NCBI GenBank assembly: GCA_049889815.1
Contig: JBMHCR010000013.1
Span: 1-64,000 of the forward strand
Direction of reading: 5' to 3'
DNA from: JBPOFY01 sp049889815
Lineage (GTDB): Bacteria > Verrucomicrobiota > Verrucomicrobiia > Opitutales > Coraliomargaritaceae
DNA: 64,000 nucleotides
This document shows positions 10,432 to 18,288 of the stretch, piece after piece. The notes beneath the pieces are model-generated. The model made no database searches. It saw only the letters and a program-made list of their open reading frames with translations, and was not told where the DNA came from. The first letter of the stretch is position 1. The number at the start of each line of letters is the position of its first letter. The translations under genes were made by a program, and so were the position numbers.

Positions 10432-10694
10432 GATTCGAGGAAGCTTTTGTCATCGAGTTTCCAATCGTCACTGATAGTTGCCGTGAATTTACCTGCGAAA
10501 CGTCCCAGCTTGCGTGCCTGGGTCTCTGGCTTCGGAGGGGGGGTTAAGAGTGCGACGGTGCGTTTTGCACGTCCATAGGTGATGGCTACGGTGTCACCTT
10601 CCTCAACTGCTTGCAGTGCCTCGGAAAAACGCGCCTTGAATTCCCCGACTGTATATTTGCGGCTCACAGGGAGAACAGAGCTTGAACTTGACAA
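10428..10694 (-). CDS. Antitoxin of the Phd/YefM family
   Basis: This 88-residue protein has the Phd/YefM pattern: KYTVGEFKARFSEALQAVEE (the N-terminal DNA-binding and dimerisation part), then GDTVAITYGRAKRTVALLTP, and a C-terminal tail (about 60-88) that would wrap the toxin. The longest reading frame starts with TTG at 10694, inside a near-perfect palindrome. An in-frame GTG at 10667 would give a start at MSRKYTVGE, which fits the family better, but neither has a clear ribosome-binding site. The pair is expected to repress its own promoter through the palindrome. It is read in the same direction as argF, 18 bases after it. Confidence 0.8.
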   Translation of the reverse strand: MSSSSSVLPVSRKYTVGEFKARFSEALQAVEEGDTVAITYGRAKRTVALLTPPPKPETQARKLGRFAGKFTATISDDWKLDDKSFLES

Positions 10695-10705
10695 GTTGTC
10701 AAGTT
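10685..10705. promoter_or_regulatory. Palindromic operator candidate for the toxin-antitoxin operon
   Basis: Two perfect 10-base arms, AACTTGACAA and TTGTCAAGTT, flank a single central base at 10695. On the minus strand the left part contains TTGACA, a consensus -35 hexamer. The site covers the TTG start and lies immediately after the argF stop. Self-repression at a palindrome is typical of Phd/YefM modules; binding here is inferred. Confidence 0.6.
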
Positions 10706-10711
10706 TGATGA

Positions 10712-11650
10712 CTAGCCGTTCAGCTCCACCAGTTTCGCCATGATGGCCTTCTGGGCGTGGAGGCGGTTTTCGGCTTCGTCGAAGATGATGCTTTGCGGGC
10801 TGTCCAATACCTCTTGGCTGACTTCTTCGCCGGCGTGTGCGGGGAGGCAGTGCATGAAGAGGGCGTCGGGTTTAGCGAGCTGCATGAGTTTGCTGGTTAC
10901 CTGGTAGGGCATCATTTGTGCCTTGCGCTCTGCGGCTTGGGCTTCGTCGCCCATCGAGACCCAGACGTCGGTATAGAGGATGTCAGCGTTTCTGGAGGCT
11001 TCTGCTGCATCTGTTGCGAAGGTGTAGTTCACTGGTAAACCGTCGGCTTGGAGTGCTTCGTCGATCACTGCTTCGGGCGCAAAGCCATCGGGTCCAGCGA
11101 GGACGATCTCCATACCAAACATCGCAGCGGTCATGATCCATGAGTTGGCCATGTTGCTGGCGCAGTCTCCAAAGAAGGCGACCTTCTTGCCTTTGAGGAC
11201 GTTGATGTCCATCGCCTCGGGTGACCAGTGCTCAAGCACACTAAAGATGTCGGTATAGAGCTGGCAGGGGTGATTGAAGTCCGTGAGGCCGTTGATGATT
11301 GGAACGCTGCCATGCTTGGCGAAACCTTCGACGATGTCGTGTCCGAAGGTCCGGATCACAAGGCCGTGCAGATAGCGCGACATGACTTTTGCGGTGTCTG
11401 CAATGGTTTCACCACGACCGATCTGGGTGTTCTGCGAATTGAGCACCACTGGAAAGCCGCCCAGCTCGTTGACGCCAACTTCAAAGGAGATGCGTGTCCG
11501 AGTGCTGCTCTTATAGAAAAGCAGCCCCCATGATTGCATGTTGAGTGGCTGAGGACCGCTGAGGCGGTTCTCTTTGAAGCTTTTGGCGAGGGTGAAGACT
11601 TCCTGCGCTTGCGCTAGCGAGAAATCGGTTTCTTTCAGAAAATGCTGCAT
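10712..11650 (-). CDS. argF: Ornithine carbamoyltransferase
   Basis: This 312-residue enzyme makes citrulline from ornithine and carbamoyl phosphate, the sixth step of arginine synthesis. Diagnostic motifs are SSTRTRISFEVG (carbamoyl-phosphate binding, about residue 52), HPCQLYTDIFSV and MHCLPAHAGEEV (HCLP ornithine loop, about 267). The ATG at 11650, giving MQHFLKETDFSL, is chosen; the frame stays open upstream into argD but that part is unlike the family. It is the last gene of the argC-J-B-D-F operon, 37 bases after argD, and is followed immediately by the toxin-antitoxin operator. Confidence 0.95.
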   Translation of the reverse strand: MQHFLKETDFSLAQAQEVFTLAKSFKENRLSGPQPLNMQSWGLLFYKSSTRTRISFEVGVNELGGFPVVLNSQNTQIGRGETIADTAKVMSRYLHGLVIRTFGHDIVEGFAKHGSVPIINGLTDFNHPCQLYTDIFSVLEHWSPEAMDINVLKGKKVAFFGDCASNMANSWIMTAAMFGMEIVLAGPDGFAPEAVIDEALQADGLPVNYTFATDAAEASRNADILYTDVWVSMGDEAQAAERKAQMMPYQVTSKLMQLAKPDALFMHCLPAHAGEEVSQEVLDSPQSIIFDEAENRLHAQKAIMAKLVELNG

Positions 11651-11687
11651 GGTTCGAGGTTCGTGATGCGGGATACGTGATATTGAT

Positions 11688-12872
11688 TTAGTTCTGGTCA
11701 GCGAAGATTTCGTCGAGGATGCGGACGCTCTCGGCGAGTTCTTTGAGGCCTGCTGTGAGTGCGGGCAGGAGCCGCACGACATTGCCGCCGGCGGGGACGA
11801 CGAGGAGGTCTTTTTCCCGTGCAGCTGTAGTGACTGCAAGATTTGCGCCTTCTTGTTTCAAAACGAGACCGACCATGTAGCCTGCGCCCCGGACTTCGGC
11901 GATTTGCTCGGGGTACTTTTCAACAAGTCCATGGAGTGCTTTGTGCCAAATAATGCTGTTGGTGCTGACATTCCCCAGTAGGTTTTCTTCTTCGATGATA
12001 TCGAGCACTGCGTTGGCTGCAGCACTGGCAAGAGGGCTTCCGCCGAAGGTAGTGCCGTGCATGCCAGGTTGAAAGAGCTCGGCGTAGGGCTCCGATACCC
12101 ATATAGCGCCAATAGGGAATCCAGAGCCGAGGCCTTTCGCCATGCCGATGGCATCCGGCTTTACACCGCTTTTTTCAAAGGCAAAGAAATGCCCGCTCCG
12201 ACCAATGCCACACTGTACTTCATCGAGGATGAGAATGGCGCCCCGTTCAGTGCAGAGCGCCCGTAGTTCGTGAAGGAAGCCATCTTCGCAAGGAAAGAGT
12301 CCGCCTTCGCCCTGTATGGTTTCTACGAAGACAGCAGCGACGGAGTCGTCGACGAGTTTGTCGAAACTTTGAATGTCGTTTAACTTACCGAATTTGAAGC
12401 CTTCGAGCATCGGCCGGAAGCCGCCTTGGATTTTTTCCTGTGGAGTGGCACTCATGCCGCCGTAGGTCCGACCGTGAAATGCATTTTCGGCGCCGACGAC
12501 TGTGAACCGTTTAGCTTCCTTGCCGCTGATGTTTTGGCCATGCAGCCGTGCGAGCTTGATCAACGCTTCATTGGCTTCCGCACCACTGTTGCAAAACAAA
12601 ACCCGACCTGCCCCGGCTTTTTCAACCAATCGATCGGCGAGTTTTTGCTGTCCAGGAATGCCGTATAGATTACTGCAATGGGTGAGGGTGGCCGCCTGCT
12701 CTTGTACGGCTTGCACCCATTTCGGATGTGAGTGTCCGACTGATGTTACCGCAATGCCACTACCGAAATCCAGGTAGCGCTTACCCGACTCGTCGTAAAG
12801 GTATACGCCTTCGCCCCGCGATGCATTGAATGCCGGCGGGCCGTAGTTTTTCATGAGTTTTGGGTGGTGCAT
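11688..12872 (-). CDS. argD: Acetylornithine aminotransferase
   Basis: This 394-residue class III PLP-dependent aminotransferase converts N-acetylglutamate semialdehyde to N-acetylornithine. It shows the substrate-side motif VYLYDESGKRYLDFGSGIAV, FCNSGAEANEALIKLAR, ILDEVQCGIGRSG and the PLP lysine in MAKGLGSGFPIGA (about residue 246). The length equals the ArgD family norm. In many bacteria ArgD also serves lysine synthesis as DapC, which is possible here because MurE suggests meso-DAP peptidoglycan. The ATG at 12872 is used; an internal ATG (MKNYGPPAF) six codons later is an alternative. The gene sits in the arg operon between argB and argF. Confidence 0.95.
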   Translation of the reverse strand: MHHPKLMKNYGPPAFNASRGEGVYLYDESGKRYLDFGSGIAVTSVGHSHPKWVQAVQEQAATLTHCSNLYGIPGQQKLADRLVEKAGAGRVLFCNSGAEANEALIKLARLHGQNISGKEAKRFTVVGAENAFHGRTYGGMSATPQEKIQGGFRPMLEGFKFGKLNDIQSFDKLVDDSVAAVFVETIQGEGGLFPCEDGFLHELRALCTERGAILILDEVQCGIGRSGHFFAFEKSGVKPDAIGMAKGLGSGFPIGAIWVSEPYAELFQPGMHGTTFGGSPLASAAANAVLDIIEEENLLGNVSTNSIIWHKALHGLVEKYPEQIAEVRGAGYMVGLVLKQEGANLAVTTAAREKDLLVVPAGGNVVRLLPALTAGLKELAESVRILDEIFADQN

Positions 12873-12919
12873 GATTGAAAAAAGCTGAAACGCAAAAATA
12901 CTGAAAAGTTGAAACGGTA

Positions 12920-13810
12920 TTAGCTGTTGTGGATCTCGGTGCCGACGCCCTTGTCGGTGAAGATTTCTAAGAGTAGGCTGTGCGGCTGTTCGCCATCGAT
13001 GAAGTGGACACGGTGGACGCCGCTGTTGAGTGCCTTTACGGCACTGTCAGTCTTTGGAATCATACCTTTGCTGATGGTGCCGTCCGCAACAAGACCTGCT
13101 ACGTCTTCTGTCTTTAGCGATGATATTAGCGATTCGGGGTCGTTGATATCTCTCATTAAACCCGGCACGTCGCAAAGGTAGACAAGGCGCCGCGCCCGTA
13201 GGGCGGCGGCAACGCGGCCAGCTGCAGCGTCGGCATTGGTGTTGTAAATTTGACCCTCATCGTCGCAAGCAATTGGTGAAATGATAGGGATATAGCCATC
13301 ATTGAGTGCCTTCTTAATGATTTTGGTTTTGACGGTGTGGGTTTCACCGACGAAGCCAAGGTCAAGCGCTTCGCCATCGACCTCGACCTTCTTCTTGTCG
13401 CAGACAAGGATATTATTACCTGGAATGGAGATTGGACGTGCGTTTTTGACCTGAAGAATTTCGCAGATGTCGAGGTTGACCACTTTGTTGAGTGTATGGT
13501 CGACAACTTTGACCGACTCGGCATCGGTCACTCGAAGACCCTGTTCGAAACGTGTTGCAACATTCGATTCTGCAAGGGCACGCGTGATCGCTTTACCGCC
13601 ACCGTGGACGACGACGACTTTCACGCCAGCTGCATGCAGGAATGCGATGTCTGTTGCCACACGCGTGCGCACTTCAGGATCGGCATCGTCCATGAATGCG
13701 CCGCCATATTTGACGACAAATATCGCGTCCCGAAAGCGTTGGATATACGGTAGTGCTTCCAGCAATACAGCCGTCTTGGTGGTGACGTCTAGATGTTCGA
13801 GATTGGTCAT
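12920..13810 (-). CDS. argB: Acetylglutamate kinase
   Basis: This 296-residue amino-acid kinase phosphorylates N-acetylglutamate, usually the feedback-controlled step of arginine synthesis. Motifs include FVVKYGGAFMDDADP, the glycine-rich VVVVHGGGKAITRAL (about residue 70), and NTNADAAAGRVAAALRA with YLCDVPGL, typical of ArgB. The N-terminal segment before VKYGG (about 30 residues, LEHLDVTTKTAVLLEALPYI) resembles the N-terminal helix that arginine-inhibited ArgB uses to form hexamers, so feedback inhibition is plausible but inferred. It lies between argJ and argD on the same strand. Confidence 0.95.
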   Translation of the reverse strand: MTNLEHLDVTTKTAVLLEALPYIQRFRDAIFVVKYGGAFMDDADPEVRTRVATDIAFLHAAGVKVVVVHGGGKAITRALAESNVATRFEQGLRVTDAESVKVVDHTLNKVVNLDICEILQVKNARPISIPGNNILVCDKKKVEVDGEALDLGFVGETHTVKTKIIKKALNDGYIPIISPIACDDEGQIYNTNADAAAGRVAAALRARRLVYLCDVPGLMRDINDPESLISSLKTEDVAGLVADGTISKGMIPKTDSAVKALNSGVHRVHFIDGEQPHSLLLEIFTDKGVGTEIHNS

Positions 13811-13852
13811 TGATCTAAAATTCTGAAATTTTGAAAACTGAAACGCTGAGCG

Positions 13853-15085
13853 CTACTCAGATTTATTGAAATCTACGTAGGCTTCGCTGAGGTCGGAGGT
13901 GAGGAGACGGAAGTTTCCATTGCCTTGATTTAAATTGAGGGTGATCCGAAAACGTTTCTTGGAAACAATGGCTTTCCATTCGGAGAGTTTTGAGTCTTGT
14001 GGCTTCCCGGCGATGAGCGCGGGCACGTCGTCGTAGTGAATATCAAAGCATTCTTCTTTGAGTCCTACCCGAGCGTAACCCGCGGCGTCGGCGAGCCGTC
14101 CCCAATTTGGATCGGAGCCATACCAGGAAGTTTTAACAAGAAGTGAATTGCCGACCGCACGAGCCACTTTTTCTGCATCGGCGTCGCTTTTGCAGCCTTC
14201 GATAACGAGCTCGACCAGTTTGGTGACTTTCTCGCCGTCACCGACGATCTTTTCAGCAAGCGCGTCGCAGACCATGAAAACCGCGTCTCTGAAGGCTTGC
14301 AGGAGGTCTGGATTCTCGTTGGGCACGAGTCCGGTTTTACCATTTGCTAGGAGAAGCACGGTGTCGTTGGTGCTCATGTCGCCATCAATGGAGATCCGGT
14401 TGAAGGTTTTGTTACAGGCTTGGACGAGCGTGTTCTTGAGCGCGCTGTTTTCGACTTTTAGGTCGGTCGCGAGGAAGGCGAGCATCGTTGCCATATTCGG
14501 TTCAATCATACCAGCCCCTTTTGCCATGCCAGAAACGGTCACTGTAGTTCCTTCGAACTCAAACTGTGCAGTCGCGACTTTCCGGCCTGTGTCGGAGGTG
14601 AGTATCGCATCCGCAGCATTGAGCGAGCACTCTTCGCTTTCGCTGAGTTTTCCCGCCGCTTCGGTGATGCCCGCCTTAATTTTACCCATTGGCAGCACCC
14701 GTCCAATCCGCCCTGTGGAGCATACGAGGAAGGGCGAACCAATGGCGGTTTCGAGCTGTGAGATAGTCGACATCTCTTTGGCGTCGCTCATGCCTTGCTC
14801 GGCAGTTGCTGCATTTGCATTGCCGCTGTTGGCAACAAAGCCAGCGACTTTGATGCCTGGATGCCCGAGGATTTCCTTACACAGGTGAACTGGAGCCGCG
14901 CATACATCGTTCAAAGTGAATACACCTGCAGCGGAGCAGGGCACTTCGGCAGTGACGAGTGCGAGATCGAGCTGATCGGTTCCAAGCTCCCGCACATCGC
15001 AGGCGACACCTGCGGTTTTGAAGCCTGGGCAGTCCGCAATTCCACCTGGATTTTCGATAAGTTTGACTGTGATCTTGTCGGACAC
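13853..15085 (-). CDS. argJ: Bifunctional glutamate N-acetyltransferase/ornithine acetyltransferase
   Basis: This 410-residue protein recycles the acetyl group from N-acetylornithine to glutamate, so no separate ArgE is needed for that step. The autoproteolysis site is visible in GAGMIEPNMATMLAFLATD: cleavage before the Thr of ATML (about residue 198) frees the catalytic Thr at the start of the beta chain. Other family segments are AVFTLNDVCAAPV, VANSGNANAAT and SWYGSDPNWGRLADAAGYA. Whether it is bifunctional (also using acetyl-CoA) or only recycling cannot be decided by eye. The start is a GTG at 15085, 22 bases after the argC stop. Confidence 0.95.
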   Translation of the reverse strand: MSDKITVKLIENPGGIADCPGFKTAGVACDVRELGTDQLDLALVTAEVPCSAAGVFTLNDVCAAPVHLCKEILGHPGIKVAGFVANSGNANAATAEQGMSDAKEMSTISQLETAIGSPFLVCSTGRIGRVLPMGKIKAGITEAAGKLSESEECSLNAADAILTSDTGRKVATAQFEFEGTTVTVSGMAKGAGMIEPNMATMLAFLATDLKVENSALKNTLVQACNKTFNRISIDGDMSTNDTVLLLANGKTGLVPNENPDLLQAFRDAVFMVCDALAEKIVGDGEKVTKLVELVIEGCKSDADAEKVARAVGNSLLVKTSWYGSDPNWGRLADAAGYARVGLKEECFDIHYDDVPALIAGKPQDSKLSEWKAIVSKKRFRITLNLNQGNGNFRLLTSDLSEAYVDFNKSE

Positions 15086-15106
15086 GGTAGTGATCGAGAT
15101 GCGGGA

Positions 15107-16132
15107 TTAGATGAGGCCGGCGGTTTCGCCGAAGCCGGACTTTAGGTTGAGGATCTGCACAGCTTGCCCGCTGGCACCTTTGAGTAAGTTGTCGATCACT
15201 GAGGTGATCACAAAATTATCGGTCCGCGAGTCGTAGACCGCGGAGATATCACATCGGTTGGTGCCGATTACGTTTTTGGTATCCGGATAGGTTTCAGATG
15301 GAAGGATGCCTACGAATGGTTTGTCACTATATGCTTTCTCCCAGTGTGAATAGATGCTCTGCACCGAAGCCTTGTTCGACTTGGCAACGATTGTTGTAGA
15401 GATGCCCCGCGACATGGGTGCGAGGTGTGGGTTGAACTGAACGATACAGTCGGCAAATGCTGCTTTTTCGAGTTGTTCTTCGATCTCGGAGAGGTGCCTA
15501 TGCTTTGGAAGCCCATAGGCTTTCATACTCTCGTTCCGTTCACAGTAGATGAAGTCTTCGGCAACTTTCCGACCGGCGCCGCTCACACCACTACAGCTGT
15601 TGATCACAATGCCAGATGGCTTAATGAGCCCTGCTTTTAGGAGAGGAACAAGAGGAATTTGAATACTTGTCGGATAGCAACCCGGGCAGGCAATCAGCTT
15701 GGCTTCCTTCCATGAGTCGTCAGCTAGTTCCGGAATCACGTAAGGTGCCGCCTTTAGAAGCTCTGGGGCAGGGTGTGGATGACCGTAGTAGTTTTCGTAG
15801 GTCGAAGTGGAGTTGAGCCGGAAGTCGGCACTCAAATCGATAACAGTTTTGCCTGCTTTAAAGAGTGGTTCTGCGAATTCACTCGCCACACCGTGCGGGA
15901 GCGCGAGGAAAAATACGTCTAGATCGTCCCGCGCTGCGAGTTCCGTAGGGTCGGAATTGATGAATTCCAAATCACCAACCGCGTGCGTCAAGCCCGGCAT
16001 GACTTTCGCTAACTTCTTACCTGCCAATGACCGAGATGTGACGGCAGCAAGTTGCACCTGCGGGTGCCGTGAAATTAACCGCACGAGTTCTTCTCCAGAA
16101 TAGCCGGATGCGCCGATAATTGCTGCCTTCAT
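15107..16132 (-). CDS. argC: N-acetyl-gamma-glutamyl-phosphate reductase
   Basis: This 341-residue NADPH-dependent dehydrogenase reduces N-acetylglutamyl phosphate to the semialdehyde. The nucleotide-binding start IIGASGYSGEELVRLISRHP is clear, as is the catalytic Cys in CPGCYPTSIQIPL (about residue 149) and FNPHLAPMSRGI, which holds the active-site His. The length is standard for type 1 ArgC. It is the first gene of the arg operon. The 220 bases upstream, before rpsI ends, hold an inverted pair of GATTAN repeats and should contain the arg promoter; no ARG box could be recognised. Confidence 0.95.
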   Translation of the reverse strand: MKAAIIGASGYSGEELVRLISRHPQVQLAAVTSRSLAGKKLAKVMPGLTHAVGDLEFINSDPTELAARDDLDVFFLALPHGVASEFAEPLFKAGKTVIDLSADFRLNSTSTYENYYGHPHPAPELLKAAPYVIPELADDSWKEAKLIACPGCYPTSIQIPLVPLLKAGLIKPSGIVINSCSGVSGAGRKVAEDFIYCERNESMKAYGLPKHRHLSEIEEQLEKAAFADCIVQFNPHLAPMSRGISTTIVAKSNKASVQSIYSHWEKAYSDKPFVGILPSETYPDTKNVIGTNRCDISAVYDSRTDNFVITSVIDNLLKGASGQAVQILNLKSGFGETAGLI

Positions 16133-16170
16133 TGTTAGAGGTTGGTGGTATTTAGTGGGAAGTGGATGGA

Positions 16171-16204
16171 GTCTTAATCTTACTTCTAATTTTTATCTTA
16201 CTTT
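16171..16204 (-). repeat. GATTAN-type intergenic repeat, copy 4
   Basis: On the minus strand this reads as GATTA-like units ending AGATTAAGAC. With copy 5 it forms an inverted pair separated by about 17 bases, upstream of argC. Confidence 0.7.
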
Positions 16205-16221
16205 GTCACCCGTTTGATGCG

Positions 16222-16251
16222 GAGATTAAGAGTAAGATTAGGATTGAGACG
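16222..16251 (+). repeat. GATTAN-type intergenic repeat, copy 5
   Basis: AGATTAAGAGTAAGATTA followed by GGATTGAGAC. It is closely similar to copy 3 and is inverted relative to copy 4. Confidence 0.7.
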
Positions 16252-16274
16252 TTTAGGATTCAGACGGTTATGAA

Positions 16275-16328
16275 AATTAGAAAACAAAAAACCCTCCAAG
16301 GCACGTGCTTACACGGCGATGGAGGGTT
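16275..16328 (-). terminator. Intrinsic terminator after rpsI
   Basis: On the minus strand AACCCTCC (16328-16321) pairs perfectly with GGAGGGTT (16297-16290) across a 23-base loop, and is followed by a T-rich run (TTTTTTGTTTTC). It lies about 30 bases after the rpsI stop. Stem, position and U tract all fit an intrinsic terminator for rplM-rpsI. Confidence 0.85.
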
Positions 16329-16358
16329 GCAAAAGTTGCGTCCTTGCCGCTGTGCGGA

Positions 16359-16751
16359 TTAACGTTTCGAGAATTGGAAGCGTTTACGAGCGCCAGGCTG
16401 GCCTGGCTTCTTACGCTCGCGGCTTCGAGGATCACGCGTCATATGACCTTCTGGCTTCAGAGATACGCGGAGATCACCGTTCATTTTTTCAAGCGCACGT
16501 GCGATGCCGAGGCGAACCGCGCCAGCTTGGCCATTGAGGCCGCCACCTTCGGCTTTCACCTTGATATCGACCTGGTCGAGCATATCGACTGTCCTCAATG
16601 GAGAGAGAGCTGCGTTCGCAAACTCTTCAGTCTTGAAGTAAGCAAGTGGCTCGCTGCCGTTGACAGAGATCTTACCAGTGCCGCGCGTGAGGCGCACACG
16701 AGCACGAGCTGTTTTACGGCGTCCGACGGTAACAAATGTTTGTTCGCTCAT
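16359..16751 (-). CDS. rpsI: 30S ribosomal protein S9
   Basis: This 130-residue protein is S9 of the small subunit. It starts TFVTVGRRKTARARVRL, has the conserved LRTVDMLDQVDIKVKAEGG and GLNGQAGAVRLGIARAL, and ends ARKRFQFSKR, the C-terminal tail that reaches the P-site tRNA. It lies 18 bases after rplM in the usual rplM-rpsI pair and is followed by a strong terminator. Confidence 0.98.
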   Translation of the reverse strand: MSEQTFVTVGRRKTARARVRLTRGTGKISVNGSEPLAYFKTEEFANAALSPLRTVDMLDQVDIKVKAEGGGLNGQAGAVRLGIARALEKMNGDLRVSLKPEGHMTRDPRSRERKKPGQPGARKRFQFSKR

Positions 16752-16769
16752 AGTATAAAGTGTCAGTAA

Positions 16770-17195
16770 TTAAGCGAGCGGCTTAGGCTGCTGCGCTTCG
16801 TATGGGTGTGTTGGACCAGCGTGGATCTTCAGTTTCTTGATCATCTGGCGGCCCAGCTTGTTGCGTGGGAGCATGCCCTTGACAGAATGCTCAATAATGA
16901 ACTCAGGCTTCTGCTCGCGCATTTGTGCCATAGACTTGTAGCTGTCGCCGCCCATCCAGCCGGAGTAGAACATGTAGGTCTTATCGGTGTTCTTCTTGCC
17001 GGATACATTGATCTTTTCTGCATTGATCACTACGACGAAGTCGCCAGTGTCAGCGTGCGGCGTGTAGGTCGGCTTGTGGCGCCCACGGAGCACGTTTGCG
17101 ATTTTTACGGATACACGGCCAAGTGTTTCGTTGGCAGCGTCGACCACATACCATTCTTTGGTGTGATCAGATTTTGTAGCTAAAGTCGTTTTCAT
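16770..17195 (-). CDS. rplM: 50S ribosomal protein L13
   Basis: This 141-residue protein is L13, an early assembly protein of the large subunit. Family segments are EWYVVDAANETLGRVSVKIA, LRGRHKPTYTPHADTGDFVV and GMLPRNKLGRQMIKKLKIHA. The ATG at 17195 (MKTTLATKSDHTK) matches the family start. The frame stays open for a further 96 codons upstream, but that part is unlike L13 and contains intergenic-looking sequence. It leads the rplM-rpsI operon. Confidence 0.97.
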   Translation of the reverse strand: MKTTLATKSDHTKEWYVVDAANETLGRVSVKIANVLRGRHKPTYTPHADTGDFVVVINAEKINVSGKKNTDKTYMFYSGWMGGDSYKSMAQMREQKPEFIIEHSVKGMLPRNKLGRQMIKKLKIHAGPTHPYEAQQPKPLA

Positions 17196-17774
17196 GATTT
17201 TGGAAAAGCGGTGGAGAGTAAATTCCAAGGTCGACCTGTCAATGGGAATTTTAGGGATTTTCCTCGTCTGAAGTCGAATACTTGAGGGGGTTCGTCCCCG
17301 ACCGCCAACTACGGACCGAGGGCTTATCGGAATATCCGTGTTTTGTAGGCGAGGGATTGGCGGGAGCGGTGGGGTTTGGGGACAAACCCTGCCAGCACGG
17401 GCACTGAGAGAAAAATGGCCTATTGTTAATTTTTTAAAAAAGTACTTTACAAACAATTCCAGTTGTTTAGCCTTCGTTGGCATTTAATGTTAATTAAAAA
17501 TAAAAAAATATTAACAATTTTTCGTTTGGGAGCGCATGGATATAGAGTGGGGGAACCGATATCGATTTCCACCGCGGCATTGTCCTATCGAATCGTTTTC
17601 AAGCTCATCCATTAAAAGTCAGAAAAATTGACCCTTATTCGGGAATAAGTGCGTGGGTAGTAACTCTTAAAATTCAACGGGGGTATTGAAAGGTTTGAGT
17701 GCTGAAAACCCCGACCCCTAGCTTCACTCCGTTCGGCGAAGGTGATTCAATAACAAATACATACACAAACCACA
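17196..17774. other. 579-base intergenic region between divergent rplM and the secreted-protein remnant
   Basis: The half nearest rplM is GC-rich and includes a 7-bp hairpin, GGGTTTG at 17372-17378 with CAAACCC at 17383-17389. The segment 17425-17525 is very AT-rich (many A and T runs) and is the likely promoter area, probably for rplM and perhaps for the plus-strand gene. A small CTTATT/AATAAG hairpin lies near 17635-17650. No coding frame or known RNA could be recognised. Confidence 0.5.
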
Positions 17775-18047
17775 ATGAGACATAATAGAACTAGGCAACT
17801 ACCTGCCCAGAAACCTTCATTCAAAACGGTTCACACGAGCTTGGTAGCTGCCACGGGGCAGCGTGCGTTCGTTTTGGCTATCGCGGGCGGGCTGGTTTTC
17901 GCAGCGATCATAGCCGCGCAGCCTGCCTTGGCACAGATCGATCGGATTGTGAACGACGATTTTGACTCGAACACAGGGGGCGACGCAGAGCATTGGAATT
18001 TGCTGATTTCATCCAGCATGAGCGGAACATTCAAGGTAAGCAATTGA
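17775..18047 (+). pseudogene. Truncated secreted-protein gene (signal peptide plus short stub)
   Basis: The 90-residue product has a long n-region, a clear hydrophobic signal core (FVLAIAGGLVFAAIIA) and a cleavage-like AQPALAQ, then only about 36 residues, beginning IDRIVNDDFDSNTGG, before the stop. That start is common in larger secreted PEP-CTERM or lectin-like proteins of this phylum, so this looks like the 5' stub of a gene whose body is lost. A working small secreted protein cannot be excluded. It lies just upstream of a PEP-CTERM gene in another frame. Confidence 0.5.
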
Positions 18048-18288
18048 ATGATTTTCAAAAAATATCCCAGCTTGGGAATTATTCTTGGGATACTTTCTCT
18101 TAAGTTTGAAGGTGGGTGTCGGAAATCTCGAGCACCGAGAAGTTTGGCCCTCCATCGTCCAAATAAGACAACCAAATAAACACAAGCAACCCACTTATAT
18201 TATCAAACAATTATTCAACGAGGGGTATTCACTTGATACCATTTACTCGGACCTTACCGATGCTGCTCGACAGTATTGGTTCGGTCTG

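Noticed and set aside
14148..14888. 246-codon open frame on the plus strand
   Set aside because: It is antisense to argJ, whose motifs and operon position are unambiguous; the product is Ser/Ala/Pro-rich and matches no family.
18085..18288. N-terminal extension of the PEP-CTERM gene from a TTG at 18085
   Set aside because: The 68 residues it would add are not secretory in character and precede the hydrophobic signal segment, which would then be internal; the only ATG is at 18289.
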